Part shown: piece after piece, positions 41,401 through 50,713 of the stretch | How positions within the stretch are numbered: the stretch's first letter is position 1 | Layout: each line of letters begins with the position of its first letter | Origin: an uncultured Clostridia bacterium | GTDB lineage: Bacteria > Bacillota > Clostridia > Christensenellales > Borkfalkiaceae | Length of the DNA stretch: 64,000 nt | Assembly: GCA_947625605.1 (NCBI GenBank) | Contig: CANQOY010000006.1 | Location: forward strand, 1 to 64,000 | Reading direction: 5' to 3' | Position numbers and translations under genes: made by a program | The notes under the pieces: generated by a model | Told to the model about the DNA's origin: nothing | Databases searched by the model: none | Seen by the model: the letters and a program-made list of their open reading frames with translations, nothing else

Positions 41401-41577
41401 CTTGGCGGAAATGTCCTCCCCCGCCTCCGCCTCGATCGTCGCGAGGACTTCATCGCCGTCGCGGAAGGTGAGTTTGACCTTGCCCGTCTTCGTGCATGCG
41501 GCCGCAAGGAGCGACGCCGCAAACAGGAACAGCACGCCGAGCGCCGCAAGGACCAGCCTCTTCACCGACTTTGTCAT
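35416..41577 (-). CDS. Very large (~2053 aa) surface lipoprotein with InlB B-like repeats, degenerate repeat modules and a BspA-type LRR segment
   Basis: Signal [75 protein letters not shown]...; [15 protein letters not shown]...[40 protein letters not shown]. Confidence 0.88.
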   Translation of the reverse strand: MTKSVKRLVLAALGVLFLFAASLLAAACTKTGKVKLTFRDGDEVLATIEAEAGEDISAKLPSDPGKEGHIFEGWSLTEDGEAAELPAVMPEESATYYALWREARSATLTLSWGVDEGVREETKQVYEGTPLASLLAAVDPAVSGLDFAGWYRGNGVPVEDGAVMPATALKLTAKYYAAYTARIFEQDTEGNYPAAATRTQTGSAFYGEAFSYAAAAGIPQGFRTENREGSRESTEKLGKDETFTVYLARESVAVIYRVNNADAPAGAETIYSLEVLYGTELTLLSKDVFGLGEEFFLYGWNEEGGTFHEAGAKLTVTQTGTLMLDAQWARANRDVFHGGDFVFVAGEKAYLRRGGFEAEGVYDPATGVFAFRNGSDREMLGGVVSGGYFYYYNDTTDKTYSAWNGSAATLTFGFHGEAVYRPNGSGTELAGNLTVDVSTGRYFFRAEGQDPIEFVLDTTDGVTTFRTENKEETGYYAALPDRADAYTLDYAVLYFDGFGFVTEYYDPNAEDAEGRENYESYNGSVGRYFRQTAWGEDFLYYTLEFADGSSGTVSIETPDWFGGDTDLGGYPLKGVWYGYDGMLNFATYADNHIAGFAPDLSSDCNFFFDGFGHARLGEVADAENADFADFEWTGSYIIVSDEFYVIDGSYGYLEVYVAGNDWIVYTDDATGETTRYSLDTSYRLYSEMEGEPFFRYLSYVPYGLQSAYFEDDFQGAALYDYYGDASYVMLLGYFYLNYGGYTILAFEPVSVGTVRETAAAGVYTYTDADGGYYQDFDFILTQGYDPLGNAAQLAEPVEAANEDEIDFINDSETGERLWMDVYGRFYYRETADAEAVTITAQIDVCLSADEEMTEQYFVRFYFPDGTVRIMEYGYDENDLFHVIREIEDPEYVDYEPADRNRDYGMNLRFYVNEEGTYFFGFALDSSMAENEGYAFYEGTVSAVEGSENEFDFVVGEEFAETLEYFGAPTSFRFRREGDTFAVYDEAISIECVSGTLVTDGYGNATLTLPGGEAKTYTYGVMFERFPEGEAAHGELVLSLTETMPAEDEMVYAFETYLIVNAARDSFRVGGQEAGVYYAVDSDLSLIGQILFVLDGSGEDDAGRAVIRIADTGGVSDVEGTYRAVGAVEDHLLLDYFGFPFTVYEVTVEDSVFYIAAALTTGGYAIEFNGEVLLPPMGIYFLQHPAYAEDIETEEGGTLHSDGFITYDELLISDAKYTIGGRTYRGNLMRGTYDDDTTSVSERYANFVMDAETGAGDVLLFEVYDERGNLVEEIFFDIVEDGDGRYATRRTMPSGRYAEMVNGAVSENYLRLDGYGKATYHSEGYDEVGTVAATGENDVFTFVGEDGTEFTFLLTVYEEETYVFFRDTKEARYVADDWSVLTLDGFNYGVYFDHYGMRVEGEYAFLGTQMRIVRLTDSATGRRLYFTLNGSSFTFNTEMYIVEDGYLLAFQGDSYVRDLVMPDDVRYLTEGSFPEGMGFGGTFDFKNVEVIGNNTFRNTDFYVNVVYGEHIRVIGDYAFYAEYNTGRYTKAITTITLPAITEIGENAFSNGSALEFVKLGAGLSRIGDYAFTMQYNRSPGGIVLDLTALTAEQLAAADIAQYAFLGTDRGVPLIFTNGEFACVEFIIRLKNIETLLAFREDDTWPQQLRDAAVVGAADADTLSGVSFYSFATGAFLRFYNGQLTIGEGIGEPLREVGLYFIEEGTVKLYTPELMPFGETFAADAAHFTYEGSEFYRCSIDGEAYRHTVTLEGDNTFEFGIRFMMVIDSFYESVEIGYARFNGIDVSGGELVRVGDGTFEYRFNLIGTDADGAYTVTVNFAEGELTGTHEYVRQIVLMTRDEDEAQGPDQSNIRRNEFRVTFSIEGDDYRLASIEQFNYTDTMYDRHIILEDTVTREGNKWTLLTHTLGVAQSPNVYKITVTLVDEDGNKYVKVDYAGQNQNVTTVKAETEHNEMLFESYFEATVIIYAVQLGDETYYVFYINGQNAGVARHDYIPEMGEYSDTAMNGVSFEQSGNITEGFVLTIYATGGYEFKMTLTYDGQGFSATLTVIAQPS

Positions 41578-41829
41578 GTTTTTTCTCCTTTCACCTATAT
41601 TTGCATAAAGGAAAATTTTTTCGGAAAATTCCGTCCCTTTCGGCTCTTTATACAAATATAGTATAATATTTTCTTCATTATAATCATAGCGGCGGCGATT
41701 TGTCAAGCAAATCGGGTATGCTGCGGCGATTTTCACACATTTTCACGGATTGGAAATTTTTGCCCCGTTTCTTCTTGCAATTTTTTTCGGAAAGACGTAT
41801 AATGAAAAAAAACTTCGGAGGAATGTTTT

Positions 41830-42765
41830 ATGCCCTTGGTAACCACTACCGAAATGTTCAAAAAGGCCTATGCGGGCGGATATGCGATCGGCGCGTTCAA
41901 CGTCAACAACATGGAGACGATCCAGGCGATCGTCGAAGCGGCCGACGAATGCCGCTCTCCCGTCATCCTGCAAGTCTCCGCAGGCGCGAGAAAGTACGCG
42001 AATCCCGTCTTTTTGCGCCATCTGGTACAGGCGGCCGTCGAGACGACGGATATCCCCATCGCCATGCACCTCGACCACGGCGCGGACTTCGAGATCTGCA
42101 AGAGCTGCATCGAGGTGGGCTTCACCTCCGTCATGATCGACGCTTCGAGCAAGCCTTGGGAGGAGAACATCGCGCTCACCAAAAAAGTCGTCGAGTACGC
42201 CCATGACCACGGCGTGGTCGTCGAAGCCGAGCTCGGCAAGCTCGCGGGCATCGAGGACGACGTGAAGGTCGAGGCGCGAGACGCGCAGTTCACCTCCCCC
42301 GACGAGGTGCAGGAATTTACCGAGCGCACGGAGTGCGACAGCCTCGCCATCGCCATCGGCACCAGCCACGGGGCCTATAAGTTCAAGCCCGGGCAGGATC
42401 CCCGCCTGAGGATCGATATCCTCGAAGAGATCGGCAAACGGCTCCCGGGATTCCCCATCGTCCTGCACGGCGCTTCCAGCGTGCCGCAGGATCAGGTGGC
42501 CGTCGTCAACGAATTCGGCGGCTCCATGCCCAACGCCATCGGCATCCCCGAGAGCGAACTGCGGAAGGCGGCAAAACTCGCGGTCTGCAAGATCAACATC
42601 GATTCCGACCTCCGCGTAGCATTCACCGCGGCGATCCGCAGGCACTTCGCGGAGAATCCCTCCCACTTCGACCCGCGCCAGTATCTCACGGACGCCCGCG
42701 CCAACATGAAGCAGCTCGTCAAGCACAAGATCGTGGACGTGCTCGGCTCCGCGAACCGCGCGTAA
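41830..42765 (+). CDS. fba: Class II fructose-bisphosphate aldolase
   Basis: AYAGGYAIGAFNVNNMETIQAIVEAADECRSPVILQVSAGA...HLDHGADFE...LHGASSVP. Confidence 0.96.
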   Translation: MPLVTTTEMFKKAYAGGYAIGAFNVNNMETIQAIVEAADECRSPVILQVSAGARKYANPVFLRHLVQAAVETTDIPIAMHLDHGADFEICKSCIEVGFTSVMIDASSKPWEENIALTKKVVEYAHDHGVVVEAELGKLAGIEDDVKVEARDAQFTSPDEVQEFTERTECDSLAIAIGTSHGAYKFKPGQDPRLRIDILEEIGKRLPGFPIVLHGASSVPQDQVAVVNEFGGSMPNAIGIPESELRKAAKLAVCKINIDSDLRVAFTAAIRRHFAENPSHFDPRQYLTDARANMKQLVKHKIVDVLGSANRA

Positions 42766-42781
42766 AGTTTTCTTCCAAAAC

Positions 42782-42816
42782 AAAAAATCGGCGACGCAGC
42801 GTTCGCCGATTTTTTT
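42782..42816. terminator. Terminator between convergent fba and ktrA-like genes
   Basis: AAAAAATCGGCGA-loop-TCGCCGATTTTTTT. Confidence 0.88.
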
Positions 42817-42854
42817 GTTTTTTGAGGTAGTTCCGCGGGCATGGGTGCCCCGTT

Positions 42855-43508
42855 TTACTTCAAGCGGTTGATGAATTTGAGAATGGTCTCGGTGTCTCCG
42901 AACACGACGAGCTGGTCGCCCGTGCCAAAGACGTATTCGCCGTCGAGCGAGGTGATGATCTCGTCGTCCTTCTTCACCGTGAGGATGTTCATGCCGAGCT
43001 TCTTGCGCGGGTTGATATCGGCGAGCTTCTTTCCCGCCCACTTCCCGGGGCAGGCGATCTCGAAGATGGAGTAGCGCGAGTCGAGGTCGATGAAGTTGAT
43101 GACGTTTGAGGAGTTGAGGCGCACGGCCAGCTTCTCCGCGAGGTCGCGGTCGGGGTAGATGACCTCGTCCGCCCCCTCCCGCAGCAGGAACTTGCGCTGG
43201 ATCTCTGTGGACGCACGCGAGATGACACGCTTCGCCCCTAAATCTTTGAGGTTGGAAGTGATTTCGAGCGAGGATTGGAAATCGTCTCCGATGGCCACGA
43301 TGCAGGCGTCGAATGAGGGGATATCCATGGCTTTGAGGTTCTCCACGATGGTGCAGTTCGCGATCAGGGCGTTGGCATAGCGGTGCGCGAGCGGGTTGAT
43401 GATCTCCTCCCGCTTGTCCACGATCATGACTTCGTTGCCCATTTTGAGCAGCTGTTCGCCGAGCGTAACGCCGAATTTTCCCATGCCGATGAGCAAAATC
43501 GATCTCAT
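42855..43508 (-). CDS. TrkA/KtrA family potassium channel regulatory subunit (RCK_N + RCK_C)
   Basis: MRSILLIGMGKFGVTLGEQLLKMGNEVMIVDKREEIINPLAHRYANALIANCT. Confidence 0.93.
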   Translation of the reverse strand: MRSILLIGMGKFGVTLGEQLLKMGNEVMIVDKREEIINPLAHRYANALIANCTIVENLKAMDIPSFDACIVAIGDDFQSSLEITSNLKDLGAKRVISRASTEIQRKFLLREGADEVIYPDRDLAEKLAVRLNSSNVINFIDLDSRYSIFEIACPGKWAGKKLADINPRKKLGMNILTVKKDDEIITSLDGEYVFGTGDQLVVFGDTETILKFINRLK

Positions 43509-43525
43509 ATGATTCTCCTTTGATT

Positions 43526-44926
43526 TTAACCGATGAAGAAGGTGTCGATGGGTCTGCGGATGGAGGAGGCCGCGCGCCTCCGCATCAGCGCCGCAGACAG
43601 CGTGAGGATGCCCGTCCTGCCCGCATACATCAAAAGAATGAGGATGAGCTTGGACCAGACGGAGAGCCCCATCGTGAAATTGCCGACGGTAAGCCCCACC
43701 GTGCAGAGCGCGGAGATGGACTCAAAGAGCGCCTGCTGGAAGGTGTACGCCCCACCCATGTCCGCGTTCGCGGGTTCGATCGCGGCGATCATGAGCGTGG
43801 AGAGAAGCACGAGCACGAGGTAGGCGGCGAAGATCGCGAGCGCCTGCCCGAGCAGGGAAGAGTCGATGCGCCGCTTGCCGACGTTGAGGTCTCTCTTCCC
43901 CCGCAAGACGGCCGCCATCCCGAGCGCGATGACGGTGAACGTGCCCACCTTGATCCCGCCTGCGGTGGAGCCCGAGCTGCCGCCGATGAACATGAGGATG
44001 TTCATGAGCAAGTACCCGCTCGCGGAGAGCGTTTCGGGCGCCGTCGTCCAGAATCCCGCCGTGCGCGCCGTCGTGCTGTTGAAGAAGGCGCAGAGCAGCT
44101 TCTGCCAAAAGCTGTAACCCGCGTAGGAAGGATTGTTGCGCTCGAAGATGAGAAAGAGCATCGTCCCCGCCGCGAGCAGAACGGCGTTGACGACGAGGAT
44201 GACTTTGGTATAGATCTGGAATTTTTTGGGATTGAACCGGCAATCGATGACGTCCTGCCAGACGAGGAAGCCGAGCCCGCCCATGATGATGAGCATGCAG
44301 ATCGTCAGAGAGACAAGCGGATCGGTCGCGAAGTTGGAGAAGGACCCCATGCCCGCGAGTGCGGTGCCGCCGAGCACGTCGAACCCCGCATTGCAGAAGG
44401 CGGAAACGGAGTGGAACACGGCCAGCCAGACGCCCTTTGCGGTGCTCCCCGTCGCGGGGATGAAGCGGATGCAGAGCAGCCCCGCGCCCGCGGCCTCGAA
44501 CAGGAACGTCCCGACGATGATGCGCAGGATGAGCCGCTTCACCCCCTCCAACTGTCCGCCGCCCACCGATTGCAGAATGGCGCGCCGCTCGTACTGCCCG
44601 AGGTTGCGGCGCACGGCCATGAGCAACAGGGAGACAAAGGTCATAAAGCCGAGCCCGCCGAGCTGGATGAGCAGGAGGATGACGATCTGGCCGTACAGCG
44701 TCCAGCAAGCCCCCGTCTCAAAGGGAACGAGCCCCGTGACGCACGCGGCGGAGACGGCGGTGAAGAGCGCGTCGATAAAGTACACTCTCCCTCCCTTGAC
44801 CGCGGGCGGCAGGACGAGCAGGATGCTCCCGAACACGATGACGGCCAGATATCCGAGGGCAAGGATCTGCCACACGCTCAGCCGTTTTTTCAGCTTCAAC
44901 ATTTTCATGTGTTTGAATGGTATCAC
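43526..44926 (-). CDS. TrkH/KtrB family potassium transporter
   Basis: DALFTAVSAACVTGLVPFETG...SVSAFCNAGFDVLGG...TARTAGFWT...GGSSGSTAGGIKVGT pore-loop series. Confidence 0.94.
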   Translation of the reverse strand: MIPFKHMKMLKLKKRLSVWQILALGYLAVIVFGSILLVLPPAVKGGRVYFIDALFTAVSAACVTGLVPFETGACWTLYGQIVILLLIQLGGLGFMTFVSLLLMAVRRNLGQYERRAILQSVGGGQLEGVKRLILRIIVGTFLFEAAGAGLLCIRFIPATGSTAKGVWLAVFHSVSAFCNAGFDVLGGTALAGMGSFSNFATDPLVSLTICMLIIMGGLGFLVWQDVIDCRFNPKKFQIYTKVILVVNAVLLAAGTMLFLIFERNNPSYAGYSFWQKLLCAFFNSTTARTAGFWTTAPETLSASGYLLMNILMFIGGSSGSTAGGIKVGTFTVIALGMAAVLRGKRDLNVGKRRIDSSLLGQALAIFAAYLVLVLLSTLMIAAIEPANADMGGAYTFQQALFESISALCTVGLTVGNFTMGLSVWSKLILILLMYAGRTGILTLSAALMRRRAASSIRRPIDTFFIG

Positions 44927-44945
44927 AGCGGCCGCATTTTGTCAA
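44917..44945 (-). promoter_or_regulatory. Promoter of the trkH/ktrA-like operon
   Basis: Minus strand AAAATCGG-TTGACA-17-TACCAT. Confidence 0.5.
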
Positions 44946-44983
44946 CCGATTTTCGGCCGCCGCCGAAGGCGGACTTCTCCTTC

Positions 44984-47900
44984 TCAGGCGAGAGAGATCC
45001 TGTCTGAAACGGAGCGCACGAACAGGCCGCGCTCCTCTCCGTAGGCGATGCAGCTCTGCAAGAAGGAATTGAACCGCTCGCCCGCCCGCAGATCGCGGAA
45101 TACCCCGCAGAGCAGGGCGGAGAGCTCGTCTAAATACAGGGCGACGCGGTCTTCGAGGACGCCCTTGACGAGGGAGACGATCTCGTACACGGTGAAGTCC
45201 TCCTCCACCGTGCGGAGCGTGGGCTTTTCCGACTCCACGCGGAACCGCCCGAGCAGGATGGCGCGCGGATTCTTGTAGAAGTAATCCACCCCCATCGCGC
45301 GGTCATGGCGGAACGCGCAGGCGTCGATGAGCGAATCCAGCTTGGCCTCCACCTTGGCGCCGCTCCGCTCGATGCCGAAGCTCATGAGGCAACGCTTTCT
45401 GAGGAAGGCGCGGGAGATGGGCTCCTCGCACGCGACGATCTCTTTGAGGCGGGCGAGGATCGCGGCGTCGTTCTCCCCTCCCGTGACGAAGGCCGCCGTC
45501 TCCGACCCCGTACACTTGACGAATTTATACGGCCGCTTGTACTTGGCGAGCCAAAACGCCTTGCGGTCCGTGCCCGTGAGGCGGTCGAGCACGTCCTTGA
45601 TGCGTTTGAGTTCCCGCTTGGGATTGTTGTAATAATTGACGGTGTTGACGCGCATGACGTTCCAATTCCCGCGTTTGAGCGTCTGCACCTGCAACACGTT
45701 GCGGTCCTTGACGGAAAACGCCTCCGTGCCGTCGCAGATGATGCCGAGAAGGAAGCGGTGCTTGTTGCGCGGGTCGACGACGGCGACGTCCACCTTGAAG
45801 TCGGAGGCGCCCACGTCCGAACGGCAGTCGAAGCCGTACCCCGCGAGCTCGGCGGCGATGAATTTCCCGATGCCCGCGCCCGTGCGCACCGTGTCCGACT
45901 TGACGGCGAGCGTCGTCCTGCCCTTCTCCGCAAATTCGAGGAAGGCTTTGAGCCCCGCGACCCCCTTGGAGGAGGTCTTGGCGAGGTCGATCATGGATGC
46001 GGTCATCGTGGAGAACACGAGCATCTCCTCCCGCGCACGGGAGACGGCGACGTTCAGCCGCCGCCAGCCGCCCGCCTGGTTGAGGGGGCCGAAGTTGAGG
46101 GAGAGCCGCCCGAGCCTGTCGGGACCGTAGCAGACGGAGAAGAGGATGACGTCGCGCTCGTCCCCCTGCACGTTTTCGAGGTTCTTGACGAAGAGCGGCT
46201 CCTCCGTCTCGTAAGCGGCCGCATCCAGCTTGTTTTTGGCGATCTCCTTCGCGAGCAGCCGTTCGATGTCGTCCCGCTGCGCCGTCGAGAAAGTCACGAT
46301 GCCCATGCTGCGGCGGGAGAGATCGGGATCTTTGAGTCTGCGCACGACCTCGGCGACCAGCGCCTCCGCCTCCTTGCGGTTGCGCTTCGTGAACCCGCGG
46401 TCGTAGGTGCCGTCCACGAGGACGAGGCGCACGCGGCTGTCCATCGCGTCGGGCGAGGGGAAGGTGCAGAGGCGATTGTCGTAATACATGCTGTTGGAGA
46501 ACGCGATGAGGCTCTCGTGCTTGCTGCGGTAGTGCCAGACGAGGTGCCGCTCGGGCATGCCGAGGGCAAGGCAGTCGTCGAGAATGCTTTCGAGGTCCTC
46601 GTTTTCGAGATTCTCCTCCTCCACATAGGTGTTGCGGAAGAAGGCGGTGGGCGGCAGCTGTTTCGGGTCCCCCACGACGATGGCCGCCTTCGCCCTCGCG
46701 ATCGCGCCGACGGCCTCGGCCGTGGACATCTGGGAGGCTTCGTCGAAGATGACGAGGTCGAACATGTCCGCCTCCGGTTTCAGGTATTGCGCCACCGTGA
46801 TGGGGCTCATGAGCAGGCAGGGGCAGACGCACGAAGCGAGCGTGGGGATCTCGGCGAAGAGCGCGCGGAGCCCCGAGCCGCGCAGATTCCCCTTGGCAAG
46901 GCGGGTAAAATTGGCGAGTTCGAGGCTCAGCGAGCCCTCGTCCTCCGCCTTGGGGAGGCGGGAGATCAGCTGCGCGCGGATATAGTCTTTGGAAATTTTC
47001 GAAAATTCCTCCCACGCGAGGCGGAACTTTTCGACGGTATCTTCGAGCGTGCCGACCGTCATGCGGGAGAGCGCGGGATCGGCGGGGATCGTGATTTCGA
47101 GGAAGTTCTTGTAGACGTTCTTCTCGAATCCCGCGAGCACATTTTCCACTTTGAGCCTGCCGCTTTCGAGGGCGTCCGTGATGAACGTCAACCCCATCTT
47201 CGCGAGCTCGGCCGCGGTGGCGCGGTACATACACCAATTCGGGAGCATGTCCACGTTGTCGATGAGCGCGGAGGCCTTCTGGGAGAAGTAATCCAGCACG
47301 TCCTCCCCGCGGATCTTTTCGCGGTCCGCATTCGTGATACGGAGGAAGCTCTCCTCGGCGGCGAAGTAGCTCTCTGCGGCCTTCAAGTAACCCTCCAACA
47401 CGGGCATGGTATAGCCGTTTGCGGCCCGAATGCACATTCCGTTGAAGGCGTCCGGGTTGTAATCGAGAAAGACGGAGGCGCACAGTTCGTGCAGCGCATA
47501 CAGTTCCCGCAGGTACTCGGTGCGCTTTTTATAGACGATGCGCCCCGCACGGTCGGTAAAGCTCTTTGCGAGTTTGGAGGACGTAATGCGGCGTACCGCG
47601 CCGTCGATCTCGATCAGCGTTTCGAGGAATTTGGGGACGTCCTCCTCATCGAGCGGAGAGATCGCCGCGCGGGAGAGCTTTTTGACGAGGCCGCGCGCCT
47701 GTCTGGAAAGCTTCCAATCCCCGCCCTTTTCGAGAAATTCGCCGACCGCCTTGCAGTCGTCGAGATCGACGAGGGTGCGGAAGTGCCTGTAATAGTAGGA
47801 AAGGCAGGTATCCAGCCGCCTGTTCGCATTGTAGAAAATATAGAACTGTTCCTCGTCCGCGCCCGCAAAGTACTTTGCGTACATCCCGCAGGAAAGATTC

Positions 47901-50569
47901 CTCGCGAGATCGCAGAGGGAGAGCAGCTTCTTGCGCGTGAGCGTGGAGACGCGCTGGCGGTAAAATTCGAGGAAGAGCGCCAGAAAGGCGCGCAGATGCC
48001 TGATCTCGGTGAGGACGACCTCGCACGCGCAGAACACGCGGTCGCGCAGCTCGCGGGAATACTCGGCGAGGTTGACGTTCTCAAAGGGCGAGTTGAACAC
48101 GCCGCCGCACTCCTTCGCCGCGGCCGCCGCGTTGAGGATCATCTGCTTGCAGCGCGAAAGCTTTTCCTCGGTGAGGGAATCATAGAAGGAGCTCTCGATG
48201 TCGAGAATGTCGGGCGCGTTCTTGTTTTTGAGGTATTCGAGCACGGCGCGGTAGACGGAGATGCCGAGCCGACGCTTGCGGTGGAGGGCGGCGACGGGCT
48301 CTTTGAGCTCCTCGCGCAGGGCGACGAGTTCGTGCGTGCGCTCGCCGAAGGAGACCTCCTCCCCCTTGCCCGCGAGCGAGAGCGTCTCCTCCATGCGGCG
48401 CAGAACGTCCGCCTTATCCGTCTTGTTGGAGTGAAGTTCCAAACAGAAATCGCCGATGCCGATGCCGTCGAGGCGCTTCTTGACCACGTCGAGCGCGGCC
48501 TTCTTCTCCGCGACGAAGAGCACTCGTCTGCCCTTGGCGAGCGCGTTCGCGATGATGTTCGTGATCGTCTGGCTCTTGCCCGTTCCGGGCGGGCCGTGGA
48601 GCACAAACGAGGCACCCGTGTCCGAGAGTGCTACCGCAGAAAACTGCGAGCTGTCCATCGGGAGCGGCGCGAGGACGGCCTCGGGATCGGCGCTGTCCTC
48701 CTCGTCTGCGGCGGGGAATTCCCGTTTTTCGGCGCGGCCGCTCAACAGCGCCGCCACGTTCGCGTTCTTTTTGAGTTCGCCGATATGACTGCGGATATCG
48801 TTCCACAGGAGAAAGTTCTGGAAGGAGAAGGCGGAGAGGTACACATCTTCCGCAACGCCCCATCCCTTCATGGAGGCAGTTTCGGCGCGCACCATGGCGA
48901 AGATCTCGGAGATCTTCAAGGCGGAGACGTCCCCTCCCAGCCCACGGATATCAATATTGAATTCCTGTTTGAGGAATTCGAGCAGGGTCGCGTTGACGAA
49001 GTAGCCCTCCTTCGCGTCCGTCACCGAGAAATCCTCGTTGCCCTTGGCGCGGGCGAGCCCCACGGGAGCGAGCACGAGGGGCGCGTACTTCGGCTGGCCG
49101 TCCTCCTTGCTCACATAGCGGAGAAAGCCGAGGGCGAGATACAAGAGTTTTGCACCCGTCTCCTCCACGGCCTCGCGGTTGCGCCGCATGAGCTTGACGG
49201 CGACCTCCGCGATCCCCTTTGCGTCTTCGAGCGCACGCAGCACCCCTTTCTGCTGTTCGAGGGCGATGAGCGACTTCTGCTGGGGCGAGAGCTCCGCGCC
49301 GAAGCCCGTCTCGCGGACGCCCGCGCGCAGCTTCATGCTCCCCCTCGCCGTGAGGACCGCATAGAGCGCGTCGCAGTCCGCCGAGGAGAGGTGCAGGGCG
49401 TTCTTGCCCGCAAAGCAGAGCAGAGCGTTCTTGGAGGTGAGGTCGAGCAGGCGGCGCTCCCACTGTTTGTTCTTCGGCTGCTTGCCTTCCAGTTTCAGGT
49501 CCTGAAAGACGGGAATGGGCGCGGGCGCACCCTCTTCGCCCTCTTCCCGATAGATCTCATACCCCTTGATGCCCTTGCCGCGCATCGGGCAGACGCCGAT
49601 CCCGCCCATGCGGCACCGCCGTACGTCCACGAAGTACTCGTAAAAGCCCTCTTTGAGCTTGGCCTTGAAGTGATTTTCCGAGGGAGTATAGGGCGTATTC
49701 TTCTCCACGAACAGGTCGTCCGCGTCGAAGAAACTCAAATTGTTGATGCCGTCCGAGACATACTTCTCCACGAGATCCGCGTCGTCGGTGACGGGTTCGA
49801 GGAAGCAGCTGTCGTACAGCCACACGCCCACGGCGACGCCCCTGCCCACCGCGATCACGGGGTGCAGATGCGCGGCTTCGAGGCATGCCGCCGCCAAGAG
49901 GGCGAGTTCAAAGGGAGTCGCCATCCTGTCTTTGAGGACGGAACCCTCCCTTGCCGCCGCAGCGGGTGCGGAGAGGTCTATGGGCCCGTCCCACCCGACA
50001 CCGACCGCCTTGACGGCGGCGTACACCGCCGCGACGATCTGCCGCACGGCGTTCTTATCCGTGCCCGCATAGCCGTAGAACTCGGCGTCCGCCTTCCACT
50101 TCCGCAGGCGTTTGCCCGCGTCGGCGAGCAGCACGGAGACGTCGGAGAGGCGGGGACGCACGAAGGCGGCGATGCGCTCCGCGTTCCCCGAGAGGCCCTC
50201 CCACCAATCGAACGGCAGTACGGAGACCTCGCAGGAGGCGGCGGCCACGGCCTTGCCCTCATGCTTCACCGTCACGCGGACGGTGACCGTCCTCATCTCG
50301 TCGTTTTCGGCGAGAAACACGGGAGAAAACACCCCACTGTTTTCAAGCACGACGGCGGATTCAAAGGGGATCTCCACCTGCTCCTCATAGGGCAGGATGA
50401 GCGCCTCGTCGCTCTCCACGGATACGGTGAGCGGCAGGGTCTCCTCGAAACTGCTTTTCAGGCAGATCCTGACGGGTGTCGAGAGAAAATAGTCGAGGTA
50501 CCCCACATACTTGGGGAACCTGAGCTCGATTGCAAGTTTTTCGGTAAGATTTCTTTTTTTGATTGCCAT
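44984..50569 (-). CDS. DUF4011 / SF1 helicase / Vsr-like (MTES_1575) / DUF3320 protein
   Basis: ~1861 aa; Walker A FVLHGPPGTGKSQTITNIIANALAKGRRVLFVAEKKAALDVV, DEASQMSTAEAVGAIARAKAAIVVGDPKQLPPT, QGDERDVILFS, NVAVSRAREEMLVFS, Vsr-like FKVDVAVVDPRNKHRFLLGIICDG, C-terminal DUF3320-like. Confidence 0.9.
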   Translation of the reverse strand: MAIKKRNLTEKLAIELRFPKYVGYLDYFLSTPVRICLKSSFEETLPLTVSVESDEALILPYEEQVEIPFESAVVLENSGVFSPVFLAENDEMRTVTVRVTVKHEGKAVAAASCEVSVLPFDWWEGLSGNAERIAAFVRPRLSDVSVLLADAGKRLRKWKADAEFYGYAGTDKNAVRQIVAAVYAAVKAVGVGWDGPIDLSAPAAAAREGSVLKDRMATPFELALLAAACLEAAHLHPVIAVGRGVAVGVWLYDSCFLEPVTDDADLVEKYVSDGINNLSFFDADDLFVEKNTPYTPSENHFKAKLKEGFYEYFVDVRRCRMGGIGVCPMRGKGIKGYEIYREEGEEGAPAPIPVFQDLKLEGKQPKNKQWERRLLDLTSKNALLCFAGKNALHLSSADCDALYAVLTARGSMKLRAGVRETGFGAELSPQQKSLIALEQQKGVLRALEDAKGIAEVAVKLMRRNREAVEETGAKLLYLALGFLRYVSKEDGQPKYAPLVLAPVGLARAKGNEDFSVTDAKEGYFVNATLLEFLKQEFNIDIRGLGGDVSALKISEIFAMVRAETASMKGWGVAEDVYLSAFSFQNFLLWNDIRSHIGELKKNANVAALLSGRAEKREFPAADEEDSADPEAVLAPLPMDSSQFSAVALSDTGASFVLHGPPGTGKSQTITNIIANALAKGRRVLFVAEKKAALDVVKKRLDGIGIGDFCLELHSNKTDKADVLRRMEETLSLAGKGEEVSFGERTHELVALREELKEPVAALHRKRRLGISVYRAVLEYLKNKNAPDILDIESSFYDSLTEEKLSRCKQMILNAAAAAKECGGVFNSPFENVNLAEYSRELRDRVFCACEVVLTEIRHLRAFLALFLEFYRQRVSTLTRKKLLSLCDLARNLSCGMYAKYFAGADEEQFYIFYNANRRLDTCLSYYYRHFRTLVDLDDCKAVGEFLEKGGDWKLSRQARGLVKKLSRAAISPLDEEDVPKFLETLIEIDGAVRRITSSKLAKSFTDRAGRIVYKKRTEYLRELYALHELCASVFLDYNPDAFNGMCIRAANGYTMPVLEGYLKAAESYFAAEESFLRITNADREKIRGEDVLDYFSQKASALIDNVDMLPNWCMYRATAAELAKMGLTFITDALESGRLKVENVLAGFEKNVYKNFLEITIPADPALSRMTVGTLEDTVEKFRLAWEEFSKISKDYIRAQLISRLPKAEDEGSLSLELANFTRLAKGNLRGSGLRALFAEIPTLASCVCPCLLMSPITVAQYLKPEADMFDLVIFDEASQMSTAEAVGAIARAKAAIVVGDPKQLPPTAFFRNTYVEEENLENEDLESILDDCLALGMPERHLVWHYRSKHESLIAFSNSMYYDNRLCTFPSPDAMDSRVRLVLVDGTYDRGFTKRNRKEAEALVAEVVRRLKDPDLSRRSMGIVTFSTAQRDDIERLLAKEIAKNKLDAAAYETEEPLFVKNLENVQGDERDVILFSVCYGPDRLGRLSLNFGPLNQAGGWRRLNVAVSRAREEMLVFSTMTASMIDLAKTSSKGVAGLKAFLEFAEKGRTTLAVKSDTVRTGAGIGKFIAAELAGYGFDCRSDVGASDFKVDVAVVDPRNKHRFLLGIICDGTEAFSVKDRNVLQVQTLKRGNWNVMRVNTVNYYNNPKRELKRIKDVLDRLTGTDRKAFWLAKYKRPYKFVKCTGSETAAFVTGGENDAAILARLKEIVACEEPISRAFLRKRCLMSFGIERSGAKVEAKLDSLIDACAFRHDRAMGVDYFYKNPRAILLGRFRVESEKPTLRTVEEDFTVYEIVSLVKGVLEDRVALYLDELSALLCGVFRDLRAGERFNSFLQSCIAYGEERGLFVRSVSDRISLA

Positions 50570-50713
50570 ATCCGATCTCCGCCCGCTCTCCATGCGGGAA
50601 TGTCCTCTTAATTATACCATTTTATGGCAAGAAAAGCAACATGAAACGCAAATTTGCAAAAAAATCGCCTCCCCCGTTTCCTGCGGGGAGAGGCGCGGCG
50701 CAATCAGGGCGCG

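Noticed and set aside
35608-41661. 2017-aa plus-strand ORF opposite the giant lipoprotein
   Set aside because: Shadow of the real minus-strand gene: GC-rich codon bias suppresses stops on the opposite strand; translation is low-complexity (H/R/E/V/D) with no signal peptide or known motif.
45305-50611. 1768-aa plus-strand ORF opposite the DUF4011 helicase
   Set aside because: Antisense shadow; the minus strand has unambiguous helicase motifs.
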